Shown piece by piece: positions 1 to 6,873 of a stretch of 22,804 nucleotides of DNA. The translations under genes were made by a program, and so were the position numbers. The first letter of the stretch is position 1. Each line of letters opens with the position of its first letter. This DNA is from CAZWEZ01 sp964632795. Lineage in GTDB: Bacteria; Pseudomonadota; Alphaproteobacteria; Rhodospirillales; 2-02-FULL-58-16. The stretch spans positions 1 to 22,804 of the forward strand of contig CAZWEZ010000057.1 of NCBI GenBank assembly GCA_964632795.1. Direction: 5' to 3'. The notes beneath the pieces were generated by a model, which saw only the letters and a program-made list of their open reading frames with translations, was not told where the DNA came from and did not search any database.

Positions 1-31
1 CGAAAGCCTTGGAAAGCCGTCTCTATGGGTC

Positions 32-52
32 ATTATCAGTGCCCCTTGGTAT
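32..52 (-). repeat. Dispersed 21-bp repeat, copy 1
   Basis: Read on the minus strand this begins ATACCAAGGGGCACTG and ends ATAAT. It is identical over 21 bases to 16057-16077 on the plus strand, 16 kb away. A diverged relative forms the opposite end of the 16055-16246 element. Two perfect copies in non-coding DNA of very different base composition suggest a family dispersed through the genome. This copy may be the end of an element extending left of the window. Confidence 0.7.
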
Positions 53-72
53 TATATATCAGAGTAAGAGAG

Positions 73-173
73 TACCGTCCGAACCGTCCGATATCCAGCC
101 ATATCAAATAGTTAGAGGCATATACTTAACCGTCCGATACCGTCCGAACCGTCCGATATCCAGCCATATCAAA
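73..173 (+). repeat. 36-bp direct repeat pair with CCGTCCGA units
   Basis: Positions 73-108 and 138-173 are identical over 36 bases, offset by 65 bp. Each copy starts TACCGTCCGAACCGTCCGAT and ends CCATATCAAA. The octamer CCGTCCGA occurs five times on the plus strand, starting at 75, 84, 130, 140 and 149, with 9- to 10-bp steps inside each cluster. Iteron-like spacing of about one helical turn is typical of protein-binding arrays such as integrase arm sites or replication iterons. Nothing here identifies the protein. Confidence 0.75.
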
Positions 174-223
174 AGGTTAACCGAACCCTGCATTTCGTCT
201 GCCGTCACCTGAAAAGTAATCAT

Positions 224-462
224 GGGTCCCTCCAGAGAAGTTCCCATGTGCGAGCGACGCGCAACCCCGAAATTTGTCTGTCGGCGTATGAAATGAATCG
301 CGTTGTGTTGTTGTTATTGTTTGCTAGTGCTTTAGCCCCAGGGCATGCCCACTCCGAATAATAAAAATCAAAACATAAATCGAAAGTGTTCCATTTTATT
401 ATTTAGGACAAAAAAGTGCGGTTGCGCGTCGCCCGCACTCGGAAATTTTTCTGGAAGGACCC
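224..462. repeat. 239-bp element with 43-bp imperfect terminal inverted repeats
   Basis: The left arm (224-266) begins GGGTCCCTCCAGAG. The right arm (420-462), read on the opposite strand, begins GGGTCCTTCCAGAA. The arms match at 36 of 43 positions, including an uninterrupted shared run GCGACGCGCAACC. The 153-bp interior is AT-rich, has no gene, and contains a perfect 10-bp palindrome GGGCATGCCC (341-350) close to the centre of symmetry. I see no target-site duplication (TCAT on the left, GCGA on the right). It could be a MITE-like non-autonomous element, an invertible segment or a transcribed foldback. No recombinase is encoded in the window. Confidence 0.7.
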
Positions 463-600
463 GCGACTGTTCAGCTGTTAATCGATGTCCGTTTATTACC
501 GCATAACAGACTATTTACAGGACACTACCTGAATTCCGCTTGTGATCCCTTGCGAAAGTTCGGTATGTGGCTTTGAACGGTCAGAGTTAGCGTATTGTAC

Positions 601-3600
601 TCATTGGTCTTCTTGCATTTTGAAATAGGCCCGCGCCATATCAGGCATAGCCATCATCTCTATATCTTGCGGGCCAATGTCAGTTGCCAATTTTACACTG
701 AGCTGCCGTTTCAGAATCGCCAGCTCAAAGAGCAGATCAGGCGTTTCGTCGCCTTTCCAAATTGCCGGAAGCAACTCATAAGTCCCATTATGGTCATAGT
801 CTGTGAGAAATCGCTCGAGGTTAAGATCAGAATCTGGCTCCATGGTCTGAAAGCGCGCCGCGAAGAAAGAGGCTTTGATGGTCTCAACATCCTCGTCCCA
901 AGGCCGCGAAGTTATCATCACTTTGTAGTGGAAATGGTGTTTGTCAGAGATGGCTTTGATAATCGCGACGTAGATATCTTCTTCCTTGTCGACCGAGCCG
1001 AATCGCTCGCGCCAACGTTCGAAAATCTTCCGCGCTGCATTCTCGTCGGTGAAGAGGAGCGCAATAGCTGAAGGCCCATCCCGCGTCGAATTTAGATAGG
1101 CGACACCTTTCCACCCGGCTTTGTTCCACAGGTGAATGTCGATGACCGAACGAACACTGATATCCCGGTGGCTCTGTGCCGTCATTCCGCAGTCTTGCCA
1201 ATCAGGCTTATCCTCGTTATCGCTGCCCTCACTATCGAGTGGGGTCAATTTTCGACGCTGAATCGACGGACGGTCGGCCTGCAACGGATAGCTTGAACGC
1301 ACGTGCTCCGACCAATTGTCGAGGCGGGATATACTGCTCCCAAAAACGCGGTTATAGCTGTTTGACGAGACAGCGATCATGGATATACGCTCCATGACCG
1401 CTTCGTCACTGAAGAGATGTTCGATCGTGTTTTTGACGTCTTTTATCGCGCACACCGAATACATGGTGACTCCAGCCACGTACGCCAGCGCTTGCTGGGC
1501 TTCAACCTGAAAATCATAGCTCGCTGGCGACCGTCCAGCCGGCCATATAAGCTCGGCCGTCATATTCTCTGGATCGAGCGTAAACTCCGGTCGCGTTTTA
1601 TTCTCGCTCTCAACGATAGCTATTTGCAATTGCTCCGTATGGGGATGAATATTTAGCTCTACCGCTGTTGCAAGATACGCTTCGAGCGTGCCGAGAATTG
1701 CCTCCGCAACCAAAATCAACGTTGTCGAACCCGTTACGCTCACGTTGATCTGAATGCCCAGAACGGTCGTGGCAAATGTCTGATCACTTTCGTCGTTCAA
1801 AACGAGAGAGCCATGTAAGTCGGCGGAAACCGGTTGGCTCGCGAGCAGTGAATAGAGCTCGGCCACGTTCTCGCCCGTTTCGCTTTCCGGCAAACTGCCT
1901 TCCTCACGTAAAACAGACTCGTGGCCGAGGACGTATAGCAACGCTGACCGGGCGTGAATCAAGCCGAGTACCTCAAGAATATCAGGCAGCCCCTCAAGGC
2001 AATTCAGTTCCGAGGGACTGGAGTTGAGGAGCCGGCTGGCCTGAGCCATGTCCAGTTCCTGAATCGTGCTCTCAAGCTTTACTTTTGACTCTTCTGCCAG
2101 CGGCATGCTCCTCGCGATGCCGTTAAGCAGCTGGATCGCTTGGAGGAAATCGGGAAGGTGCCGCAGTTGGAGAGATATCCAAGCGAAGAGGATCAACGTG
2201 GGAATAATCTCTGGGCGCAGTTCGCTCTCTTCCTCCGATTCAATGATGATAGACGCGAGGGCGAAGATAGAGCTGGCACGTGCGGCCCAGTAGAGACCAG
2301 CGCTACGGTACGCCATAGAGAGGAGTTGCATCGCCTCAATAAGGGGCTCGGCATATTCTTTTTTGGTGAGCTGTCGTGCGGCACTGCCGAGCAACCGAAT
2401 CATGTCGAAATGGTCCTCGAAATCCAGCTGTTGCGCTCGATTCAAGAGAATGAGCGCACCTTCGCCCTCGCTGGTTCGGTTGGCGACGAATGCCGCAACA
2501 TCTTCCACAAGTGCGTTATAGGCCGGGTCATTGCCTGCGGCCTGACCGAAAATTTCGATCAATTTGACCAGACGTTCGGCTGTATATTCGCCAAGGGTTT
2601 TCGCTTGTTCGAGTATGGATGAAAATCGCGGCCAGAATTCGGTGAGGACGTCTCGTCCGTTTGCAATAAACGCTTGATTCATGCGAAGAATTAATAAGGA
2701 AGTCTCCGCCTCGAGACTATTGTTTGGCCGTTCCTCTTCGTCGGCTATCTCCTGAAGACGAGCTGCGAGTTTCTCCGCCCTTTCGGCGAGTTTCCCATCT
2801 TCCGCGCTCAGAAGTCTGTGGATTACAGCGTTGAAGAGGATCTGGAGGAGGTTTGACAGAAATTCAAGATTTATCGCATGACTGTCGCCTATCACAAACG
2901 CTTCGAATCCATCGTACGACGCATTTAGATACGCTACGTCGTCAAACCACCAAAAGGCTGTCCAGATGGCTTCGTATCGAGTCTCAAACCTCTGCCGGAG
3001 GGTGCCATGCGCGTCGGCCAAGCGGATGGCACGATCGAAACGTCCCTCTGTCTCGATCCGGGGCCGCTCAAGGTTTCGTGACAGTTTGGCGGCCACCAGT
3101 GCCTCGATTACGAGCTGGACCTCCATGCCCAGAAACATGGCGGGATCTGCAATGAGCTTCTCCAGATCATCCAGCTGTTGGGTTCGGGAATAGTCGACTG
3201 GACCGAGGCGGTGATTGTCGGAAGTGACATGGCCAACGTGAAGATAGTTGAACGCAATATCCTTGCGGTCGCCATCAATGACTTGTCCGACGATCCATGA
3301 TCGATCGAGAATGGTCACGGGGACACTATGTTTCTGCTTTAGTTTGTCCTCAAGATCGGCGCGATCTTTGGCCCTAGTGAACTGACTAGTGACACAAAAA
3401 ATTTTGTCATAACCGCGTTTCGTGGCGACGATGCCATCCACGTCGCTGCTGACCTTCTCTTTCCAGCGCTTCTTAGCACTGAAGGCAAATGCCCAGCGTT
3501 CGCGTCCGGCGTTCGCGTCGCCAATATATGTAAGCGAAAATATCTCGTCAGAAACGGGTAGAGTCTCGGTATCAGCCTTACCATCCCCGCCGCCCTCCGG

Positions 3601-3828
3601 GCCGGTCTGCGGACGCAAGTTTGGACAGATCGTTCGCTCGCAGAGCTTGCGGCAGAAAATCTCGAAGTCGTGGGCTTGGTTGCGACTAGTAATTGTTTCC
3701 AGGTAGTATTCGAAGGTATTCTGATCCAACAGGTAGGCCGTCGTCTCCTGCGTATCCGAGTAATACTCTGGACGCAATTTTCGCATAAATTGAGAAGGAT
3801 ATATTTGACCTTCGGTGTCTTTGCTCAT
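601..3828 (-). CDS. Large protein with N-terminal Mrr/PD-(D/E)xK-like nuclease signature, putative defence protein
   Basis: This encodes 1,075 residues. The start is an ATG with a short AAGG upstream and a following ATG-AGC codon pair. Residues about 54-122 show an acidic helix (D54, E56), then a GGGDGKADTE segment (79-88) and a hydrophobic strand leading to SAKKRW (117-122). That order of acidic residue, D-x(n)-D and x-x-K is the pattern of Mrr-like restriction-endonuclease folds, with K119 or K120 as the likely catalytic lysine. The next strand (YDKIFCVTSQF, 140-150) and TILDRSW (172-178) fit the same fold. Residues about 205-720 are almost all amphipathic helices, possibly TPR-like. The C-terminal third is mixed and I do not recognise it. 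There is no helicase, methylase or NTPase motif. The gene stands alone, differs in composition from the chromosome to its right and lies beside a tRNA-Lys gene, which suggests acquired DNA. A role in phage or plasmid defence is inference. Confidence 0.75.
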   Translation of the reverse strand: MSKDTEGQIYPSQFMRKLRPEYYSDTQETTAYLLDQNTFEYYLETITSRNQAHDFEIFCRKLCERTICPNLRPQTGPEGGGDGKADTETLPVSDEIFSLTYIGDANAGRERWAFAFSAKKRWKEKVSSDVDGIVATKRGYDKIFCVTSQFTRAKDRADLEDKLKQKHSVPVTILDRSWIVGQVIDGDRKDIAFNYLHVGHVTSDNHRLGPVDYSRTQQLDDLEKLIADPAMFLGMEVQLVIEALVAAKLSRNLERPRIETEGRFDRAIRLADAHGTLRQRFETRYEAIWTAFWWFDDVAYLNASYDGFEAFVIGDSHAINLEFLSNLLQILFNAVIHRLLSAEDGKLAERAEKLAARLQEIADEEERPNNSLEAETSLLILRMNQAFIANGRDVLTEFWPRFSSILEQAKTLGEYTAERLVKLIEIFGQAAGNDPAYNALVEDVAAFVANRTSEGEGALILLNRAQQLDFEDHFDMIRLLGSAARQLTKKEYAEPLIEAMQLLSMAYRSAGLYWAARASSIFALASIIIESEEESELRPEIIPTLILFAWISLQLRHLPDFLQAIQLLNGIARSMPLAEESKVKLESTIQELDMAQASRLLNSSPSELNCLEGLPDILEVLGLIHARSALLYVLGHESVLREEGSLPESETGENVAELYSLLASQPVSADLHGSLVLNDESDQTFATTVLGIQINVSVTGSTTLILVAEAILGTLEAYLATAVELNIHPHTEQLQIAIVESENKTRPEFTLDPENMTAELIWPAGRSPASYDFQVEAQQALAYVAGVTMYSVCAIKDVKNTIEHLFSDEAVMERISMIAVSSNSYNRVFGSSISRLDNWSEHVRSSYPLQADRPSIQRRKLTPLDSEGSDNEDKPDWQDCGMTAQSHRDISVRSVIDIHLWNKAGWKGVAYLNSTRDGPSAIALLFTDENAARKIFERWRERFGSVDKEEDIYVAIIKAISDKHHFHYKVMITSRPWDEDVETIKASFFAARFQTMEPDSDLNLERFLTDYDHNGTYELLPAIWKGDETPDLLFELAILKRQLSVKLATDIGPQDIEMMAMPDMARAYFKMQEDQ

Positions 3829-3853
3829 ACTTTGATTGCCTTAAAGGGCCGGC

Positions 3854-3882
3854 TGAATACAAGATTTTATACTGTGATCCAA
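3854..3882 (-). promoter_or_regulatory. Weak candidate promoter for the nuclease gene
   Basis: On the minus strand TTGGAT (3877-3882) and TATTCA (3854-3859) are separated by 17 bp and end 25 bp before the ATG. Each matches consensus poorly. A nearby TATAAA (3866-3871) and the very AT-rich tract around 3920-3935 offer alternatives. The region is clearly promoter-like in composition but the exact site is uncertain. Confidence 0.25.
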
Positions 3883-4003
3883 CGCTAACGCCGCCTGTTC
3901 CCACATGAATGCTCAGCTAATATATATATTATTGCGTAAGATGAGGAAAAGAAGGCAATTGACAATGATTGCAAGCAAACTTTCGTGGCCAAATTAGCAA
4001 TAT

Positions 4004-4034
4004 GTCGGAATGAACGTCGGAACGCTTGTCGGAA
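4004..4034 (+). repeat. Three GTCGGAA direct repeats at 12-bp period
   Basis: GTCGGAA begins at 4004, 4016 and 4028, exactly 12 bp apart, with unrelated 5-bp spacers. The array lies about 60 bp beyond the 3' end of tRNA-Lys, on the island side. Short direct repeats in this position are typical of arm-type sites for tyrosine integrases. No integrase gene is in view, so that role is inferred. Confidence 0.6.
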
Positions 4035-4059
4035 TACAATCTGATAACAAAACGAAATC

Positions 4060-4082
4060 CCTGAAACCATTGCTGTTTCAGG
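4060..4082 (-). terminator. Rho-independent terminator of tRNA-Lys
   Basis: CCTGAAAC and GTTTCAGG form a perfect 8-bp stem with a 7-nt loop. The hairpin starts 8 nt after the CCA of the tRNA. On the minus strand it is followed by a T-rich stretch (GATTTCGTTTTG). The position and shape fit an intrinsic terminator for the tRNA transcript. Confidence 0.75.
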
Positions 4083-4090
4083 AGTTTAGA

Positions 4091-4166
<76 letters not shown>

Positions 4167-4181
4167 CAACGGGGGTGCGAA

Positions 4182-4210
4182 GCCATAACAGAGCCGGCAT
4201 GCGTTGTCGA
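4182..4210 (-). promoter_or_regulatory. Candidate promoter of tRNA-Lys
   Basis: On the minus strand TCGACA (4205-4210) and TATGGC (4182-4187) are 17 bp apart. The -35 matches TTGACA at 5 of 6 positions and the -10 is weak. The distance from the -10 to the mature tRNA 5' end is about 15 nt, which fits a short leader. Confidence 0.35.
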
Positions 4211-4603
4211 TAGGGTCCTTGTCCGTCCCCGCCGCCGGAAGCGCACTACAAGCACGGCAAGCCGTCCCTGGTGCACACCTACAGAGGCCCGGATGGGGCG
4301 CTGTGGGGATACAATCTCTAGAGCCGCCTTAATCGTAGACCGGTGTGCAATCAGGTTTTTGTGTGTGCGAAATTAGGTAGGAGGGGGGTAAATCTCTTGA
4401 TTTCCAACGGTTGCGGACACACGCGGACGGCGGCGGACGGCACATTCTATTAGAATCTTAAAAGGGGATTCTATATAAGGAGCTTGAGGAGGTGCTTTTG
4501 GTCCCCGTTTTGGTTTCCAGTGCTTACCTAGTGCTTACTCGGAAATATGTGGCAGCCATTTGTTGAGTGTATTTGCCTCTTAACCAATTGAAATCATTGT
4601 CAA
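4211..4603. other. Intergenic region between divergent tRNA genes
   Basis: I see no intact gene. A short open stretch after the TAG at about 4212 ends at the TAG at 4320. It reads like protein near its end (HYKHGKPSLV then GPDGALWGYNL) but has no start or upstream continuation, so it could be a gene remnant or chance. The stretch also holds three GCGGAC repeats (listed separately) and a 13-bp palindrome ATTCTATTAGAAT near 4444-4456. The tRNA-Arg promoter must lie in the last part, but no convincing -35/-10 pair stands out. Confidence 0.5.
4413..4440 (+). repeat. Three GCGGAC repeats at 10-bp period
   Basis: GCGGAC begins at 4413, 4423 and 4433, exactly 10 bp apart. The last two copies extend to CGGACGG, which is the reverse complement of the CCGTCCG core repeated at 75-156. 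The exact helical spacing suggests a binding array. The match to the left-end repeats may mean both belonged to one mobile element, but the motif is short and GC-rich, so chance is possible. Confidence 0.4.
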
Positions 4604-4680
4604 GCGCCCGTAGCTCAGTCGGATAGAGCACCAGATTCCTAATCTGGGGGTCACAGGTTCGAATCCTGTCGGGCGCGCCA
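4604..4680 (+). tRNA. tRNA-Arg (anticodon CCU)
   Basis: The acceptor GCGCCCG pairs with CGGGCGC, with an encoded CCA at 4678-4680. The D-arm is AGCTCAGTCGGATAGAGC. The anticodon stem CCAGA/TCTGG encloses the loop TTCCTAA (anticodon CCT), and the T-arm contains GGTTCGAATCC. The gene is 77 nt and intact. It decodes AGG, a rare codon in a high-GC genome. Genes of this type are frequent integration targets, but nothing downstream of this one looks foreign. Confidence 0.95.
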
Positions 4681-4756
4681 ATCATTTCAATGTTGGCCAC
4701 CCACAGCGAGCCCAGGGCGACCGGGAGGGCGAACACGCCGGGAAACCCCGAAACCG

Positions 4757-5176
4757 TCAGTCCTCCATTCCCGGCCTCGGCTCCCCCCGTCCGGGATCGC
4801 CGGCATGGGCCTTCCTGTAGCCGCGCAGGGCGTCGTCGTAGCCGTAGGCCCGGCGCGCCGTTTGGTCCCGCCCGCCGACGATCCGCCGCTGCAGGGCCGA
4901 GACCCCGTGGATGGCGAAGCGGATCACCATCGAGCCCAGGAAGCTGGCCAGCAGGAAGGCCACGAAGCCGATCAGGACCCCGAAGAAGACGCCGTTGAAG
5001 GCGGCCGTCGTCTTCATGAAGACCCCCCCCCACGTCCACAGGCCGATGACGGCGCCCAGCGCGAGGGCGATCCGGGTGTGGAGGCGTTCGGAAACCCGGT
5101 CGCGCAGCAGCCTGGGGACCCGGTCGTACTCGAGGGCGCTCAGCCCGAAATCCTCCAGCCGCGGCGGTGGCTCCAT
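4757..5176 (-). CDS. Small membrane protein of unknown function
   Basis: This encodes 139 residues. The start ATG is preceded on the minus strand by GGGGAGGACG, a strong ribosome-binding site. The soluble N-terminus contains a charged stretch (LEDFGLSALEYDRVPRLLRDRV). Two hydrophobic segments follow, at about residues 34-54 and 58-84, joined by a short loop, then a basic C-terminal tail rich in R and G. The topology suggests an inner-membrane protein with both ends on the same side. I do not recognise a family. It follows the PilZ gene by 61 bp on the same strand and may share its transcript. The composition is that of the chromosomal part of the window. Confidence 0.8.
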   Translation of the reverse strand: MEPPPRLEDFGLSALEYDRVPRLLRDRVSERLHTRIALALGAVIGLWTWGGVFMKTTAAFNGVFFGVLIGFVAFLLASFLGSMVIRFAIHGVSALQRRIVGGRDQTARRAYGYDDALRGYRKAHAGDPGRGEPRPGMED

Positions 5177-5237
5177 CGTCCTCCCCTAGTGTCCTGGTTC
5201 CTAAGTTCGTGGGATGTCCCCACGCCGCCCGCGGCGC

Positions 5238-5567
5238 CTACTGGTCCTCCGTGCGGATGGCGTTTTGGATCTCCTCGAGCTCGGCGATCAGGCGCTCTTC
5301 CTCTTCCTCGCCGATGTCGAACACGAACCCCAACCCATCCTCGAAGGTGCGCGAGACGCGGGCCGAGAACCGGCCCAGGTCCTCGATGTCGAGATCGACG
5401 AGGAGGTCCTTCTCCAGATCGGCGTCGGAAAAAACGGCGGCGCCGCTGGCCGAGATGTCCTTCAGGGTCCCCTTGTATTCCTTTCCGTCACCTTTGGTTC
5501 GCACGGTCTTGATGATGGTGACCCGCGGAAGGCGCCGCTTTTCCCTGCCGTAGAATTCCTGCTCCAT
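5238..5567 (-). CDS. Single-domain PilZ protein, likely c-di-GMP receptor
   Basis: This encodes 109 residues starting at MEQEFYGREK, with GGGAGAG upstream. The open frame continues further upstream without the PilZ pattern and is a shadow of the methyltransferase gene, so this ATG is the natural start. Arginines R8, R11, R12 and R15 provide the RxxxR loop, and D37-I-S39-A-S-G42 is the (D/N)xSxxG motif. Together these are the c-di-GMP-binding signature of PilZ domains. The rest alternates as expected for the beta barrel and ends in a Glu-rich helix (86-101). There is no output domain, so it would act by binding a partner protein in the cytoplasm. The downstream neighbour is the two-helix membrane protein. 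A target in motility or envelope control is possible but not shown. Confidence 0.85.
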   Translation of the reverse strand: MEQEFYGREKRRLPRVTIIKTVRTKGDGKEYKGTLKDISASGAAVFSDADLEKDLLVDLDIEDLGRFSARVSRTFEDGLGFVFDIGEEEEERLIAELEEIQNAIRTEDQ

Positions 5568-5628
5568 GACGTCTCTCCCTTCCAGAGAGCAGCCTCGGTC
5601 TTCTTTCCTTTCCGTTGCAATCGAAAAA

Positions 5629-5658
5629 GGATAACACGAAGTGGCGGGCCGCTGGCAA
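5629..5658 (-). promoter_or_regulatory. Candidate promoter of the PilZ gene
   Basis: On the minus strand TTGCCA (5653-5658; 5 of 6 to consensus) and TTATCC (5629-5634) are 18 bp apart, about 60 bp before the PilZ ATG and just past the stop of the methyltransferase gene. It would separate the PilZ/membrane pair from the upstream three-gene unit. The -10 match is weak. Confidence 0.3.
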
Positions 5659-5664
5659 CCGCCG

Positions 5665-6873
5665 CTAGCGCCGCCGTTCGAGGGTCGCCGCGAAGAAACC
5701 GTCGGTGCCCGAAATGGCCGGGGAGAGGCGCAGGAAATCCCCCGGCGCGGCGGCGAACCCGCCCTCAACGGCGAGGAACCGTTCCACCTGCGCCTCGTTC
5801 TCGCGGGCCAGCAGCGAACAGGTGGCGTAGACCAGCCGGCCGCCGGGCCGGACCAGCCGGGCGGCCTCGGCGAGGATGGCGCGCTGGAGGGAAACCAGGG
5901 CCTCGAGGTCGGCCGGGCGCAGCCGCCAGCGGGCGGCGACGTCGCGCCGCCACGCCCCGCTCCTCGAGCAGGGGGCATCGACCAGCACCAGCTCGGCGGC
6001 GATCCAGGGGTCCTCGCCCGCCTCCAGGATCCGAATCCGCACGTTGCCGGCCCCGGACCTGGCGATCCTGGGCTCGATGGCGGCCAAGCGGCGGCGATCG
6101 ACGTCGCAGGCGACCAGCTCGCCCCGCCCCTCCATGGCCGCCGCCAGGGCCAGGGTCTTGCCCCCGCCCCCGGCGCAGAAATCGACCACCGTCATCCCCG
6201 GTTCCGCCGCGCAGTAAAGGGCGACCAGTTGCGAGCCCTCGTCCTGGATCTCGATCAGGCCGTCGCCGAAGGCCTTCGTGGCCTTCAGGCTGGGATGGCC
6301 GTCCAGGCGCAGGCCCAGCGGCGACAGCGGGGTCGGCCGGGCCTCGATGCCGTCGCCGGCCAACGATCGGGCGGCGTCGGCGCGTCCCCCCTTGAGGGTG
6401 TTGACCCGGACGTCCAGCGGCGCCGGTCGGTTCATCGCCGCCATCCCGGCGTCCAGCTCGCCGTCCAGCCACCGTGGATACTCGCCGGCCACCCAGTCCG
6501 GCATCTCGGGATGGTCCAGCGTCGGCCCGGCGGCGAGCAGCCGCCGCTCGCCGTCGTCCAGCGGCGCGGGGCCGAAGCGCGAGCCGTCGAACAGGGCCTC
6601 GAGCTGCGCCTCGCCGGAAAGCGCCAGGTCGACGATGACCCGGCTTCGCGGCCCGGGCGCCAGCCCTTCGCCGAGGCGCTCGATCCACCACTCGAGGCGG
6701 GAGCGCCGGCGCAACAGGTCGAACACCCGCCCGGTGACGGCCCGCCTGTCGCCGCCCCCGGCGTAGCGGCGGCGGCGGAAGTAGGCGGCGATGACCACCT
6801 CGGCGGGCCGCTCGGCGGCTTCGATCTCGCCGTCGAGCTCGATCGCCGCCTGGATTCGGGCGCCCGGGGTCAT
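5665..6873 (-). CDS. rsmB: RsmB-type 16S rRNA m5C methyltransferase
   Basis: This encodes 402 residues and would transfer a methyl group from S-adenosylmethionine to C5 of a cytosine in rRNA (C967 of 16S rRNA for E. coli RsmB). The N-terminal ~140 residues are helical and fit the NusB-like RNA-binding domain of RsmB, though more divergent than the catalytic part. The SAM motif DFCAGGGGKT is at 231-240 and ACDVD at 255-259. The two catalytic cysteines of this fold are C302 in DAPCSRSG and C352 in YATCSLL. A longer frame exists upstream, but the ATG at 6871-6873 overlaps the stop of the Rrf2 gene as ATGA, which fixes the start by translational coupling. Other m5C methyltransferases of the NOL1/Nop2/Sun group share these motifs, so the exact target base is inferred. 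Confidence 0.88.
   Translation of the reverse strand: MTPGARIQAAIELDGEIEAAERPAEVVIAAYFRRRRYAGGGDRRAVTGRVFDLLRRRSRLEWWIERLGEGLAPGPRSRVIVDLALSGEAQLEALFDGSRFGPAPLDDGERRLLAAGPTLDHPEMPDWVAGEYPRWLDGELDAGMAAMNRPAPLDVRVNTLKGGRADAARSLAGDGIEARPTPLSPLGLRLDGHPSLKATKAFGDGLIEIQDEGSQLVALYCAAEPGMTVVDFCAGGGGKTLALAAAMEGRGELVACDVDRRRLAAIEPRIARSGAGNVRIRILEAGEDPWIAAELVLVDAPCSRSGAWRRDVAARWRLRPADLEALVSLQRAILAEAARLVRPGGRLVYATCSLLARENEAQVERFLAVEGGFAAAPGDFLRLSPAISGTDGFFAATLERRR

Larger units (their letters stand above)
1..600. other. AT-richer intergenic block with several repeat families, no gene
   Basis: I see no credible coding region here. The only open frame of any length (9-212, plus) is made largely of the CCGTCCGA repeats and resembles no protein I know. 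The block carries a 21-bp dispersed repeat near its left edge, a 36-bp direct repeat with CCGTCCGA units, and a 239-bp element bounded by 43-bp inverted arms, each listed separately. Base composition is much lower in GC than the DNA right of the tRNA genes, as in the adjoining nuclease gene. No terminator hairpin with a T-run is obvious downstream of that gene, which ends at 601. Confidence 0.6.

Noticed and set aside
9..212. 67-residue plus-strand frame at the left edge
   Set aside because: It is composed largely of the CCGTCCGA repeats translated in shifted frames and has no supporting start signal.
595..1071. Plus-strand frame opposite the end of the nuclease gene
   Set aside because: It is antisense to a long, well-formed gene, has no ribosome-binding site and no recognisable protein features.
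1..4090. CRISPR array or integrase gene in the low-GC block
   Set aside because: The repeats are too few and unevenly spaced for CRISPR, and no tyrosine or serine recombinase motif is found in any frame.
4444..4456. Palindrome ATTCTATTAGAAT as a LexA-type or other operator
   Set aside because: It does not match a known SOS box and no promoter or gene start is adjacent. It is AT-rich enough to occur by chance.
4524..5039. Minus-strand open frame containing DRIRTCDPQIRNLVLYPTELRA
   Set aside because: This is the translated antisense of tRNA-Arg, a frequent false protein in databases. The rest of the frame is a shadow of the small membrane-protein gene.
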